Assembly (NCBI GenBank): GCA_017514045.1
Contig: JAFWLS010000018.1
Span: 1-64,000 of the forward strand
DNA length: 64,000 nucleotides
Reading direction: 5' to 3'
DNA from: Candidatus Saccharimonadota bacterium
GTDB lineage: Bacteria > Patescibacteriota > Saccharimonadia > Saccharimonadales > Saccharimonadaceae
Shown here: piece by piece, positions 33,856 through 42,612 of the stretch
Numbering within the stretch: position 1 is the first letter of the stretch
Layout: each line of letters starts with the position of its first letter
The notes under the pieces: model-generated
What the model saw: the letters and a program-made list of their open reading frames with translations, nothing else
Told to the model about the DNA's origin: nothing
The model's database searches: none
Translations under genes and position numbers: made by a program

Positions 33856-34470
33856 ATGAACAAAAAATTTATACAGCCAACTTCCAAGAACATAGACTAC
33901 CTCGTACCAACCGTCGTTGAAGAGACTAATCGTGGCGAACGCGCCTACGATATCTATTCTCGTTTACTCACCGACCGCATTATCTTTATCGGCGAGGAAA
34001 TCAATTCCCACACCGCCAATCTCGTCGTCGCCCAGCTCCTCTTCCTAGCACATGAAGATCCTAAGAAGCCGATCAAGCTCTATATCAACTCTCCTGGCGG
34101 CTCCGTCTATGATGGCCTCGCCATCATCGATACCATCAATTACATCGAGCCAGACGTCGAAACTATTGGCATTGGTTTGCAGGCTTCCATGGGCGCTATG
34201 CTCCTAAGCTCCGGCGCCAAAGGCCATCGTTATTGCCTACCAAATTCGCGCATCATGATCCATCAACCATCTTCTGGCACAGAAGGGAAGATCACCGACC
34301 AGGAAATCATGCTCCGTGAAGGCGTCTTCCTGAAGAAACGCCTCGCCGAAATCTTCGCCAAGAACACCGGCAAGAAGCTCGAACAAGTCGAGAAAGACAT
34401 GGACCGCGACCATTGGATGTCCGCCGAAGAAGCTCTCTCCTACGGCATCATCGACAAAATCATCAAATAG
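33856..34470 (+). CDS. clpP: ClpP serine protease subunit
   Basis: 204 residues. The catalytic triad is visible: Ser in [12 protein letters not shown] (about 114), His in IMIHQPSSG (about 139) and Asp in [14 protein letters not shown] (about 188). Tetradecameric protease chamber that partners ClpC. ATG after AAAGAAAGG. Last gene of the clpC operon; no terminator follows immediately, and the next gene is convergent with its stop only 6 bp away. Confidence 0.96.
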   Translation: MNKKFIQPTSKNIDYLVPTVVEETNRGERAYDIYSRLLTDRIIFIGEEINSHTANLVVAQLLFLAHEDPKKPIKLYINSPGGSVYDGLAIIDTINYIEPDVETIGIGLQASMGAMLLSSGAKGHRYCLPNSRIMIHQPSSGTEGKITDQEIMLREGVFLKKRLAEIFAKNTGKKLEQVEKDMDRDHWMSAEEALSYGIIDKIIK

Positions 34471-34475
34471 CCTAT

Positions 34476-34805
34476 CTACAATACTACAAACCAACCAATA
34501 ACCAAAAATACAGCGAATATAATGTAGCTGACAACTTTTCTCGCTGCGCTAATTCTCGCGCCCTTAGAAATTTCATATCTATGTTCTAATAGAGCAAACG
34601 CCAATACCAATGTCGTCGTTAGTGCTATCCTAGTTAACATGAATAATATTGGATTCACTGTCGGCAAACAATCCATTTCTCTTAATGCACATTCTTGCCG
34701 ATGAAAATCATACCGAAGCCACGCATACGAAATAATTGTTAAAACCGCCGAAACACCAGTCCATATTAAAAGATTCCTACTAGTTTTGTCTTGCTTCTTT
34801 ACCAT
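34476..34805 (-). CDS. Small multi-pass membrane protein
   Basis: 109 residues with three hydrophobic helices (about 10-29, 50-71 and 90-108) and a Cys pair (QECALREMDCLP) in the first loop. TAAAAT (minus, 34812-34817) ends 6 nt before the ATG, so the mRNA is leaderless. Convergent with clpP and divergent from 34866. Unknown function. Confidence 0.62.
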   Translation of the reverse strand: MVKKQDKTSRNLLIWTGVSAVLTIISYAWLRYDFHRQECALREMDCLPTVNPILFMLTRIALTTTLVLAFALLEHRYEISKGARISAARKVVSYIIFAVFLVIGWFVVL

Positions 34806-34833
34806 GTCTTCATTTTATCATAAGTATGCTAAA

Positions 34834-34861
34834 ATATCCTTAAGCGTAATCTTAAGGATAT
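34834..34861 (+). promoter_or_regulatory. Perfect 11-bp inverted repeat at the 34866 promoter
   Basis: ATATCCTTAAG (34834-34844) and CTTAAGGATAT (34851-34861). It overlaps the plus-strand -10 (TAAAAT, 34830-34835) and the expected start site and is followed by TTTTT and the ATG. It could be an operator, or a terminator for clpP read-through. Confidence 0.6.
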
Positions 34862-34865
34862 TTTT

Positions 34866-35588
34866 ATGGATGATCAATCGCTCCCTCAGCAAAACATAGA
34901 ACCAACAATGCCAACAAACGAACCAGTCTCATCACCAACTGAATCTCTTCAATCAGAACCGCAAGTACAGCCGCAGCCAGAGAAAAAGCCTAGTTTGCTC
35001 ATTGCTATAGCTCTCATAGTTACAGGAATCATCGCTCTAGCCATTACTTGCTATTTTGTCTTTCTTGCTCCAAAACCAACACAAGATAGCTCCACGCAGG
35101 ATGATTCAGGCGTAGCTCAAGATGAACCTTCCGAACAAACCAATGATGATAATCTTCCATCCTTAATGCCTGATGGTAAGTGGAAAATATCTTTTCCGTC
35201 CGAGCAATCGAACGAAGCAAAAACCTTCGAATTTACTCTACCCTCCGAAATAACCGATATTCAATCAACTATCAATAAACAACTATATCCGTACTATGGC
35301 CACGAAATTATTTCTTTAGTTACCGAGACTGAAACATATAACTACAAAACACTCTGTGATTCGACCGATGCTCTAGGTATATTCGCTGGCGTCTATCGTG
35401 TTCCTCACGGTGAAGCTAGAGAGAGCGCAGACGGAACAGAGTATTACTTAATCTCGGAAGACGACATTTACGACTATTATGCCGAGATTGGACCTGACGG
35501 TTATCGTACCTGTTTAGGATTCAACTCCACAAAATTTGAAGAAGCCAAAAAACTGCTCAAAGAATTATTCAACATCTCTCAAATGTAG
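34866..35588 (+). CDS. Membrane-anchored lipoprotein-like or surface protein, unknown
   Basis: 240 residues. Pro/Gln/Ser-rich N-terminus (about 1-42), one membrane helix (about 45-67), a Ser/Asp/Gln-rich linker, and an external domain (about 98-238) with WKISFPSEQSNEAKTFEFTL and YGHEIISLVTETETYNYKTL, plus two Cys that could pair. No lipobox is seen, so the helix is the likely anchor. No family recognised. Confidence 0.65.
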   Translation: MDDQSLPQQNIEPTMPTNEPVSSPTESLQSEPQVQPQPEKKPSLLIAIALIVTGIIALAITCYFVFLAPKPTQDSSTQDDSGVAQDEPSEQTNDDNLPSLMPDGKWKISFPSEQSNEAKTFEFTLPSEITDIQSTINKQLYPYYGHEIISLVTETETYNYKTLCDSTDALGIFAGVYRVPHGEARESADGTEYYLISEDDIYDYYAEIGPDGYRTCLGFNSTKFEEAKKLLKELFNISQM

Positions 35589-35627
35589 TTACTACTCCTA
35601 AACTGTACCTCACGCAACAACCTGTGC

Positions 35628-35633
35628 TATAAT
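35628..35633 (+). promoter_or_regulatory. -10 of a leaderless promoter (histidine kinase)
   Basis: GTGCTATAAT; 6 nt to the ATG at 35640. Confidence 0.78.
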
Positions 35634-35639
35634 ATACCC

Positions 35640-36338
35640 ATGCAATCGGAGGTAAACGGTATTTTTGTCACGGCGCACGAACTCAAGGCGCCACTATCTC
35701 TCATGCGCCAACTCGCCCTTTCTCTCGACCCAAACGACCCAGCCGAGACTAGGGAATACCAGGCTAGAATGGTCTCTGTCTCCGAACGTGCACTTCGGCA
35801 AGTTTCTGACCTCTCCAAAGTAGCTAGGCTCGAAGAAGGTTTATTCACCATGGAACCAGTCGCCGTGCGCGGCGTTTGCGACGAAGTCGCTTCCGAGTTG
35901 CAATATCTCTTTCGCTTCAACAGCAAGAAGCTTCATGTCAAATACTCTAACCGTCACAAACTCGTCATCGCCAACCGCGATCTTCTCCATTCAGTAGTCT
36001 ATAATTTCTGCGTTAATGCTATCAAATATTCCAATTCCTCTACCGCCTCGACATTAACTGTTTCCGATCACAAATCAGACAATATTCAGTCCGTCCGTAT
36101 CGTCATCCGCGATTTCGGCCCAAGTCTGCCAATGGACATCTATCAAAAACTCGCCAAGAACCAACTCGACGCCCCCACCGGCATCTCCTTCCGCCCCGAC
36201 TCTTCTGGTCTCGGCCTCTACATCGCGACCAAATTCTCTCGCTTCATGAATGCCAACGTCGGAGCTATCCGCCATCGCGACGGCACATCCTTCTTCGTTG
36301 AACTCCCGGTATCTAATCAAGGCACTCTTTTCGCATGA
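35640..36338 (+). CDS. Soluble histidine kinase without a sensor domain
   Basis: 232 residues. The phospho-acceptor His is His13 in FVTAHELKAPLSL, so nothing precedes the dimerisation domain: no membrane helix, PAS or GAF. The ATP-binding domain has an N-box (YNFCVNAIKYS), a G1-like RDFGPSLP in which one Gly is Ser, and G2 SSGLGLYIATKF. It overlaps the response regulator by 4 nt. Any signal must come through a partner protein or the dimer itself. Confidence 0.85.
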   Translation: MQSEVNGIFVTAHELKAPLSLMRQLALSLDPNDPAETREYQARMVSVSERALRQVSDLSKVARLEEGLFTMEPVAVRGVCDEVASELQYLFRFNSKKLHVKYSNRHKLVIANRDLLHSVVYNFCVNAIKYSNSSTASTLTVSDHKSDNIQSVRIVIRDFGPSLPMDIYQKLAKNQLDAPTGISFRPDSSGLGLYIATKFSRFMNANVGAIRHRDGTSFFVELPVSNQGTLFA

Positions 36339-36712
36339 GCCATAGATCCCCCCTTATTTTCGTCATCGACGACGACGAGCTCTTCGCCGACTGTCTTGTT
36401 TCTGCCATCAAGAAGGGAAACAAATCCGTCAAAATCGAAACCTTCAAAAACGCCATCGACGCTATGAACGCCATGGGGGACCCATTGCCGAGCCTCATCT
36501 TTCTAGATATCCTTTTACCCGGCCCCGACGGCTTCACTTTTTTAAACGAGATTACTTCCTATATCGACACTGCAAAGATTCCTATCGTCCTTGTTACTTC
36601 GCTCGAATTACCAGAAACTGATTTGTCAATTTATAACATCCAGGGTATACTGAATAAAGAAAGGATGAAACCTTCGGAGGTTACTGACTATGTCAAACGA
36701 TATACGAACTAA
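36335..36712 (+). CDS. Single-domain response regulator
   Basis: 125 residues: a receiver domain only. Acidic cluster DDD (12-14), phospho-acceptor Asp58 in FLDILLPGPDGF, switch Thr in VLVTSLE and Lys in GILNKERM. No DNA-binding output domain. Coupled to the kinase through an ATGA overlap and overlapping recO by 23 nt. A single-domain regulator like CheY/Spo0F would act by protein contact; the target is unknown. Confidence 0.88.
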   Translation: MSHRSPLIFVIDDDELFADCLVSAIKKGNKSVKIETFKNAIDAMNAMGDPLPSLIFLDILLPGPDGFTFLNEITSYIDTAKIPIVLVTSLELPETDLSIYNIQGILNKERMKPSEVTDYVKRYTN

Positions 36713-37367
36713 AGCGCTCGTCCTGCGTCGCACTAATTTCGGCGAAGCCGATCGAATTATCAATTTTCTCACTGAGCAGGGAATTATCTCTGCCATCGCC
36801 AAAGGCGTGCGAAAGGAAAAATCTAAGCTCGCCGGCTCAGTAGAACTCTTTACTGTTTCCGACATCACCCTCCACAAAGGTCTTAACAACAAGCTTTGCG
36901 TCCTGACCTCTGCCAAGACTCTTGAGCATTACGACCAAATCCCTTACAAGCTAGCTGAACTCGAACTGGCCGGCCTTATTATGAAGCAAATTGCCAAATA
37001 CGCCGAAAACTCCACCGGCCCAGAATACTTCGATCTTCTAAAACAGATTCTCTCTGCCCTTAATGCTGGTGTCAACCCAGAGCTCGTAGAAACCTGGTTC
37101 TGGTTCAATCTTGCTAAAATAAACGGGGAACAAATCAATTTAGTCAAAGACGTCGACGGTCACAAGCTCGACGCTTTCAAAGCATATGTTTGGGACTCCA
37201 CCGAATCAGCGCTCAAAGAACAGCTCGGCGGCAACGTCGGCGCCGAAGAAATCAAGCTCATGCGCCTCATGCTCTCAAATAACCTCAAGACCACATCACG
37301 CGTCAAAGACATCACCCCTAAACTTCCAACCATCCTCTACATCGCCAAGATTATCAACAAGCAATAG
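36690..37367 (+). CDS. recO: DNA repair protein RecO
   Basis: 225 residues. The N-terminal OB fold has the RTKALVLRRTNFGEADRII start and a GVRKEKSKLAGSVELF segment typical of RecO; a helical C-terminal domain follows. Loads RecA on SSB-coated DNA with RecR. The zinc-finger Cys set of some RecO proteins is absent. GGAGG lies 9 nt before the ATG, inside the response regulator gene, so translation is coupled to it. Confidence 0.9.
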   Translation: MSNDIRTKALVLRRTNFGEADRIINFLTEQGIISAIAKGVRKEKSKLAGSVELFTVSDITLHKGLNNKLCVLTSAKTLEHYDQIPYKLAELELAGLIMKQIAKYAENSTGPEYFDLLKQILSALNAGVNPELVETWFWFNLAKINGEQINLVKDVDGHKLDAFKAYVWDSTESALKEQLGGNVGAEEIKLMRLMLSNNLKTTSRVKDITPKLPTILYIAKIINKQ

Positions 37368-37373
37368 TCGTGT

Positions 37374-37379
37374 TATAAT
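37374..37379 (+). promoter_or_regulatory. -10 of the leaderless glyS promoter
   Basis: GTGTTATAAT starting 6 nt after the recO stop and ending 6 nt before the ATG. Confidence 0.8.
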
Positions 37380-37385
37380 AGCGAT

Positions 37386-38690
37386 ATGACAAATCTCGAT
37401 TCTATTGTTAGTTTATGTAAGCGTCGCGGATTTATTTTTCCAGGTAGCGACGTTTATGGTGGTTTCGCCGGCACTTGGGACTTTGGTCCACTCGGCGTTA
37501 TGCTCAAGAAAAACATCATTGATACCTGGTGGAACTACTGGGTTGAGAAGCGCGATGATATTTATGGCGTCGACGCCGACATCATCATGAACCCACGCAC
37601 CTGGCTCGCTTCCGGCCATACCGCAACTTTTGCCGATCCTCTTGTCGAGTGCAAAGCTTGCCACGGTCGTTTTCGTGCTGACAAACTCGCCAGCGGCCTA
37701 AATGAACACGTGACCAATGATGAATTTAGCAGGCTAAATATTAAGTGCCCAACCTGCGGCTCAAATGCTTGGGGCGATATCCGCATGTTCAATATGATGT
37801 TTAAAACTCATGTCGGTCCGGTTGATGGCGACGAATCTCTAGCTTATCTTAGGCCAGAGACCGCACAAGGTATCTTTGTAAATTATAAAAACATCGTCGA
37901 CTCGTGTTATCCGGATATCCCTTTCGGAATAGCTCAACAGGGGAAAGCCTTCAGAAACGAAATTTCTCCACGAGATTTCATCCTCCGCGATCGCGAATGC
38001 AACCAAATGGAAATCGAATATTTCGTTCACCCAGATACATGGGAGACTGAATTCGATCAACTGCTCAAAGAAACCGATATCTTCCTGGAAAAAGAAATGG
38101 GGCTTCCTGTCGAAAAAATAAACCACATTGAAGTCGCCGCCGAAGACCGCGCACACTATTCCAAGCGCACAGTGGATTTCATGTTCAATTACCCGAACGG
38201 CGAAGAGGAGCTCATGGGGCTAGCTTACCGTACTGATTTTGATCTAAAGAACATCGAGCGTGAATCTGGTAAATCTATGGCTTATCGCGACAAAGTTACC
38301 GGAGAAACATTTGTTCCACATGTTATCGAGCCGTCCATTGGCGTCGAGCGTCTGTTCTTGGCTGTTTTATCAAATTCTTGGGATGAAGAAAAAGGCATTC
38401 TAAGATTACCAGATAATCTCGCACCATACAAATTCTGCGTCTCTCCACTACTTAAAAACAAGCCAGAACTTGTTGACAAAGCTCGCGAAGTTTACAAGCT
38501 TCTGAAAGACAAATACACTTTCGTCACGTGGGACGATTCCGGTAATATCGGAAAACGCTATAAAAAACAGGACGAGATCGGCACTCCTAAATGTGTCGTT
38601 ATAGACTTTGATACTCTAGAAGACGACACTGTCACCGTACGCAACCGCGACACTTCCGAGCAAATCCGCATCAAACCCGAAGAACTCTAA
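37386..38690 (+). CDS. glyS: Glycyl-tRNA synthetase, single-chain class II
   Basis: 434 residues, the alpha2-type GlyRS rather than the bacterial alpha2beta2 form. Class II features: GFAGTWDFGPLGVMLKKN at the start, ARG-type motif 2 around FRNEISPRDFILRDRECNQMEIE, and the C-terminal anticodon-binding domain. A zinc-like insertion has ECKACHGR and KCPTCGSNAW. Leaderless. Operon with the 38703 gene (12-nt gap). Confidence 0.96.
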   Translation: MTNLDSIVSLCKRRGFIFPGSDVYGGFAGTWDFGPLGVMLKKNIIDTWWNYWVEKRDDIYGVDADIIMNPRTWLASGHTATFADPLVECKACHGRFRADKLASGLNEHVTNDEFSRLNIKCPTCGSNAWGDIRMFNMMFKTHVGPVDGDESLAYLRPETAQGIFVNYKNIVDSCYPDIPFGIAQQGKAFRNEISPRDFILRDRECNQMEIEYFVHPDTWETEFDQLLKETDIFLEKEMGLPVEKINHIEVAAEDRAHYSKRTVDFMFNYPNGEEELMGLAYRTDFDLKNIERESGKSMAYRDKVTGETFVPHVIEPSIGVERLFLAVLSNSWDEEKGILRLPDNLAPYKFCVSPLLKNKPELVDKAREVYKLLKDKYTFVTWDDSGNIGKRYKKQDEIGTPKCVVIDFDTLEDDTVTVRNRDTSEQIRIKPEEL

Positions 38691-38702
38691 AAGGAGGAAA
38701 CA

Positions 38703-40619
38703 ATGGCTGGGGAAAACCTTGAAAAAAGTGCTGAAGGCCACAATTCTTGGGAAGATTTAGCAGAAGAACCATCTTTTGACGAACGATTTTCAGATGAAGA
38801 GCCTATTTCTAAAGAACCACATATTGAAAAACCCGAGGAAAAACGAGCTAGGTACGAGGCGGAAGTTCTTAAGGAATGGGACGAGGTAATCGAAAGACAA
38901 AAAAAATACTCGTCGAGACCAATAGAATTCCCCGAACTCTCCGAAGAGCGAAAACGCCAATCTGCTCTTCTCTGGGATTACTCCGGCCAGTCAATCACCC
39001 CGCTCTCGCTTATGGAAATGAGCGACGAAAGAGAATCCCAGATTTATGATTTTGTAGAAAACCATCTTCTTGACGAACTTCTACTTGCTGCTGCCGACGT
39101 TCCAGCAAATTATCCGGACAATAGTTATTTATACTTCCTAATAGACCGCATCGTTAGAGATTCAATCACATACTACAATCCAGACCATTTCGACGAGAAG
39201 TTTGCCAAAGCTCTCAGGGACGGACTTCAAGAATATTGCGACTATGCTCTAGAAAAGAAAGAGCCAAAAAACGGAGAGGACCATGCAATCGAAACTTCCT
39301 TACGAAGCGCCATCAAGGTTGCTTCGCAAAAAAGCACCAACCCCGATCTCATTCCAACCTACATAGAAGAAAGTGTCGCTCTTCACACCGAGTTCTTCGG
39401 CGTCAGGGAAATGTGGGGCTCTCATGAAAGAAAAACCGCCGTAGAAAAAATGACTATGTTTCAAAACTACTGCGAGATTCATGGCCTAGATGAAGAACGA
39501 CTCAAGGGTTTCCGTGAGAGTCTTTTTCCGCAGCTAGAAGACATAAACAGTCCAATCCGTCCAGCTCTCAATGTTGACACGAATTATGGTTCGTCCGAAC
39601 AGGATTTTGGCTCCACTGACTTCATCGTCCACGCCCTAGTGCAAAAAGTCTCTCCTCGCATGACTTCCGAGCTCATCGCCATATCGAGAGAACTTCCGAC
39701 CACCGATATTCATCGCCTCTCTGAGAATCGTCAAGATGCTCTCTCGCTCAGTCATACGCTTTGGCGAAGTCGCGACTTCGTTCATAACGAACGTCCAGGC
39801 CTCCACGAGCTCTTCTCCGCAATGGTCGATTATTACGATACAAAAGACAATCCAGAGATGCACGAATCTGCCGAATCACGACTCCGTGCAATCATTGAAG
39901 AACGAGAGAATCCCGAAAACGGCTATGAGTACGATGGTTTCGATGGACAAATGGCGCTATCCTTAGAAAACTATGACAAAATAGCCACTGCTCACTACAG
40001 CAACGTCTCCGAACCCGCAATTGACATTCTCCGTCGCATGAAAGAAAACACCGAACCAGTCCTTTTAACTCCCCTAAAAGTTGAAGATGCTAAGCTCCAA
40101 AAACTCCTAGATTTAATCGCTCCCGCCCAAAACGAAACCACCGGAGAAGTTAATGTCGATTTCAAAAAAGTCACCGAACTTATCGACTACCTAAACTTTA
40201 TTCTAGAATCAAAGCAAGGGAAATACGGTCTAGAGCCATCCCTTATCTCCGCTCTAAACTACGCGGAGCGTATGGCAACATTCGCAATCCGCAGTATCGA
40301 TAAAAAAGACTACCAAGAACTCGGTTTTGATCCGGGACTAAAAGAGCTCGTTAAATTCAACGAACTCACTTGCTCCGACAGACCTTTCGATGCCGCTGAA
40401 TTTGAGCAATTCTGGAGCTCGTTTACTCGAGAATTTGGCAAAGATTGGGACGAAGACGCCGACGTTACAGAACGCTACCAAAAGCTCTCAACCCGCGTCA
40501 TTGGTCATGTCGAAGGTCTTGCCGAAAGCCTCCGTAAAGCAGGAGCGCCATCCCGTCGCATCGATGGGCTCTGGTCCGGCAATCTTACCCGCGAACTCAT
40601 TGCCCTCCCATCCAGATAA
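38703..40619 (+). CDS. Large acidic helical orphan protein, 638 aa
   Basis: No family recognised. Almost entirely helical by composition, acidic N-terminus (about 1-60), many Glu/Lys/Asp repeats, no membrane helix and no signal peptide. It might be a scaffold of helical repeats. ATG after AAAAGGAGGA. It follows glyS after 12 nt and is probably cotranscribed with it. Codon use and composition look like the neighbouring housekeeping genes. Confidence 0.78.
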   Translation: MAGENLEKSAEGHNSWEDLAEEPSFDERFSDEEPISKEPHIEKPEEKRARYEAEVLKEWDEVIERQKKYSSRPIEFPELSEERKRQSALLWDYSGQSITPLSLMEMSDERESQIYDFVENHLLDELLLAAADVPANYPDNSYLYFLIDRIVRDSITYYNPDHFDEKFAKALRDGLQEYCDYALEKKEPKNGEDHAIETSLRSAIKVASQKSTNPDLIPTYIEESVALHTEFFGVREMWGSHERKTAVEKMTMFQNYCEIHGLDEERLKGFRESLFPQLEDINSPIRPALNVDTNYGSSEQDFGSTDFIVHALVQKVSPRMTSELIAISRELPTTDIHRLSENRQDALSLSHTLWRSRDFVHNERPGLHELFSAMVDYYDTKDNPEMHESAESRLRAIIEERENPENGYEYDGFDGQMALSLENYDKIATAHYSNVSEPAIDILRRMKENTEPVLLTPLKVEDAKLQKLLDLIAPAQNETTGEVNVDFKKVTELIDYLNFILESKQGKYGLEPSLISALNYAERMATFAIRSIDKKDYQELGFDPGLKELVKFNELTCSDRPFDAAEFEQFWSSFTREFGKDWDEDADVTERYQKLSTRVIGHVEGLAESLRKAGAPSRRIDGLWSGNLTRELIALPSR

Positions 40620-40672
40620 AACCGGTATCTCTAGTGAGCCAAAGATAAAAAAATTTTAATAGTACAATGTGA

Positions 40673-40678
40673 TATAAT
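40673..40678 (+). promoter_or_regulatory. -10 of the ppa promoter
   Basis: TGTGATATAAT with a weak -35; leader about 19 nt and a strong AAAAGGAG. Confidence 0.7.
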
Positions 40679-40703
40679 ATATAGATAATTAAAAGGAGTT
40701 ATT

Positions 40704-41345
40704 ATGGCAGATTTTAATAAAGTGCTTACGCCTGGCGACTACGAAAAAGGCGAACTCAATGTCGTAATCGAAATCCCTACAGGATCTAACCACAAAATCG
40801 AATGGGATCGCGAGCACGCTTGTTTTATGCTTGACCGCGTTGAACCTATAGCCTTCGCGAAGCCTTGTAACTATGGTTTTATTCCACAGACCATCGACGA
40901 AGATGGGGATGAGCTAGACGCACTTGTTATTACTGACCAACCGTTAACTACCGGCATCTGGCTAAAAACCCGCGTTCTTGGTGTTATGAAGTTCGTAGAT
41001 GGTGGCGAAGTTGATGATAAAATCATTGTTGTTCCGGAAGACGATCGCAATAACGGTGATAAATACCAAACTCTCGAAGATCTTCCAAAACAGCTCATCG
41101 AGCAAATTCGCTTCCACTTCAATCATTACAAAGACCTAAAGAAGCCAGGCTCAACTGAGGTTAGAGAATTCGCAGGCATCGATGTAGCCAAAAAAGTAAT
41201 CGCTGATTCTATTGATCGCTATATAGACGCTCATCCCGAACTAAAAGCCAAAGAAGAGCTTAAAGATATCGCTTCCGATGCCAAAGCCGCTGCTAAAAAT
41301 CTAGCCAAAGAAGCTAAAAGAGCTTGGAAGAACGCCACTAAATAA
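40704..41345 (+). CDS. ppa: Soluble inorganic pyrophosphatase
   Basis: 213 residues, family I. Active-site acidic cluster DEDGDELDALVI (about 71-82, normally D-x-D-G-D-x-x-D), an earlier NYGFIPQT, and the later PEDDRNNGDKY. Hydrolyses pyrophosphate to drive biosynthesis. The last 40 residues are an added Ala/Lys-rich helical tail. A membrane pyrophosphatase gene also starts at 63515, so the cell has both ways to use PPi. Confidence 0.95.
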   Translation: MADFNKVLTPGDYEKGELNVVIEIPTGSNHKIEWDREHACFMLDRVEPIAFAKPCNYGFIPQTIDEDGDELDALVITDQPLTTGIWLKTRVLGVMKFVDGGEVDDKIIVVPEDDRNNGDKYQTLEDLPKQLIEQIRFHFNHYKDLKKPGSTEVREFAGIDVAKKVIADSIDRYIDAHPELKAKEELKDIASDAKAAAKNLAKEAKRAWKNATK

Positions 41346-41353
41346 ACACAACT

Positions 41354-41387
41354 AAAAAATAGACCTGCAAAAACAGGTCTATTTTTT
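41354..41387. terminator. Bidirectional terminator between ppa and rarA
   Basis: AAAAAATAGACCTG and CAGGTCTATTTTTT, a 14-bp perfect stem that serves both convergent genes and overlaps the rarA stop. Confidence 0.9.
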
Positions 41388-42573
41388 ACATCGTGTTCTT
41401 AAAGATTTTTTCGTTCATGATCTCGTCGGGCAAATAATTCTTATCCAGATGAAAACCAGACTCCCATTTTTGCCCCTTCCCAAACTCCAGTTCCTTCATT
41501 AGTTTCGTCGGAGCATTACGTAGCCAAATCGGGACCGGGAGCCCCATAGATTTCCTCGCTAAATCCTGTGCCGCATACCACGCATCTGCACAATCGCGGT
41601 TCTTCTTCGACTTAGCCAAGGCTACAGTCGTATGTGCCAAAATTAGCCCACTCTCTGGCATTCCAACTCGTTCTACAGCCTGGAAACAAGCCGTGGCGAG
41701 GCCTAAGGCTCCGTTTCCGGCTAGTCCAATATCTTCAGAAGCAAATATTACCATTCTTCTCGCAATAAACTTTGGGTCTTCGCCCGCTTCCACCATCCTA
41801 GCTAAATAATACAACGCCGCATCTACGTCACTACCGCGCATCGACTTAATAAATGCCGAGATATTATCATAATGAGCATCGCCCTTCTTGTCATAACCAG
41901 GGACTTTCTTGCCGGCCGCCGTTTTAACAGTCTCGATGTCTATTTTTCCACGAGCCAAACTAATTGCAAGTTCCAAATCTCCAAGCGCAGACCTGGCATC
42001 GCCTCCAGATAGTTCCGCCAAATAATCGATGGCCTCTTTAGTTATTTTCTTTTCCACGCCTTCTTCTTTAACGGCCCGCTTAATGACCTTTTTTATTGCT
42101 TCTTTATCGAGAGGGGAAACTACTACAACTCTACTCCTCGACAAAAGCGGCGATATTACTTCGAAACTTGGATTCTCTGTCGTAGCGCCGATTAAGATTA
42201 TTAGACCAGACTCCACGTGCGGCAAGAACGCGTCCTGCTGCGCTTTATTGAAACGATGTATTTCGTCCACGAATAGGACAGTCCGGATCTTTAGATTCCA
42301 ATTCACCTTAGCTCGCTCTACGACTTGCTCTATATCCTTTTTCCCACTCGTCACAGCCGATATTTCAACAAAATCAGCATTGTATTCCTTCGCCAAAATT
42401 TTTGCCATCGTCGTTTTACCTGTACCTGGTGGCCCCCAAAAAATCAGATTTACCGGCTCACCTTTTTTTACAATCTCGGTCAAAATCTTCCCGGGCCCAA
42501 TAATATCATCCTGTCCTACCACATCACTCAATTTTTGTGGCCTCATCCTCTCAGCCAATGGCACTCTATTCAT
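41386..42573 (-). CDS. rarA: RarA/MgsA replication-recombination AAA+ ATPase
   Basis: 395 residues. AAA+ motor related to clamp-loader subunits that acts at stalled forks. Walker A FWGPPGTGKTTMAK (about 47-55), Walker B VLFVDEIHRFNKAQQDAF, sensor 1 IGATTENPSFEV, then the MgsA C-terminal tetramerisation domain (RMVIFASEDIGLAG, MGLPVPIWLRNAPTKLMKELEFG). Leaderless minus-strand promoter with TATAAT (42580-42585) 6 nt from the ATG, interlocked with the pth promoter. Confidence 0.94.
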   Translation of the reverse strand: MNRVPLAERMRPQKLSDVVGQDDIIGPGKILTEIVKKGEPVNLIFWGPPGTGKTTMAKILAKEYNADFVEISAVTSGKKDIEQVVERAKVNWNLKIRTVLFVDEIHRFNKAQQDAFLPHVESGLIILIGATTENPSFEVISPLLSRSRVVVVSPLDKEAIKKVIKRAVKEEGVEKKITKEAIDYLAELSGGDARSALGDLELAISLARGKIDIETVKTAAGKKVPGYDKKGDAHYDNISAFIKSMRGSDVDAALYYLARMVEAGEDPKFIARRMVIFASEDIGLAGNGALGLATACFQAVERVGMPESGLILAHTTVALAKSKKNRDCADAWYAAQDLARKSMGLPVPIWLRNAPTKLMKELEFGKGQKWESGFHLDKNYLPDEIMNEKIFKNTM

Positions 42574-42577
42574 ACTC

Positions 42578-42608
42578 TTATTATATCATAGCCTCTGTGA
42601 TATAATCT
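42578..42608. promoter_or_regulatory. Interlocked divergent promoters of rarA and pth
   Basis: Minus-strand TATAAT at 42580-42585 and plus-strand TATAAT at 42601-42606. With 17-bp spacers, each -35 coincides with the other promoter's -10, so both cannot be occupied at once. Both ATGs are 6 nt from their -10. Confidence 0.75.
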
Positions 42609-42612
42609 TCTT

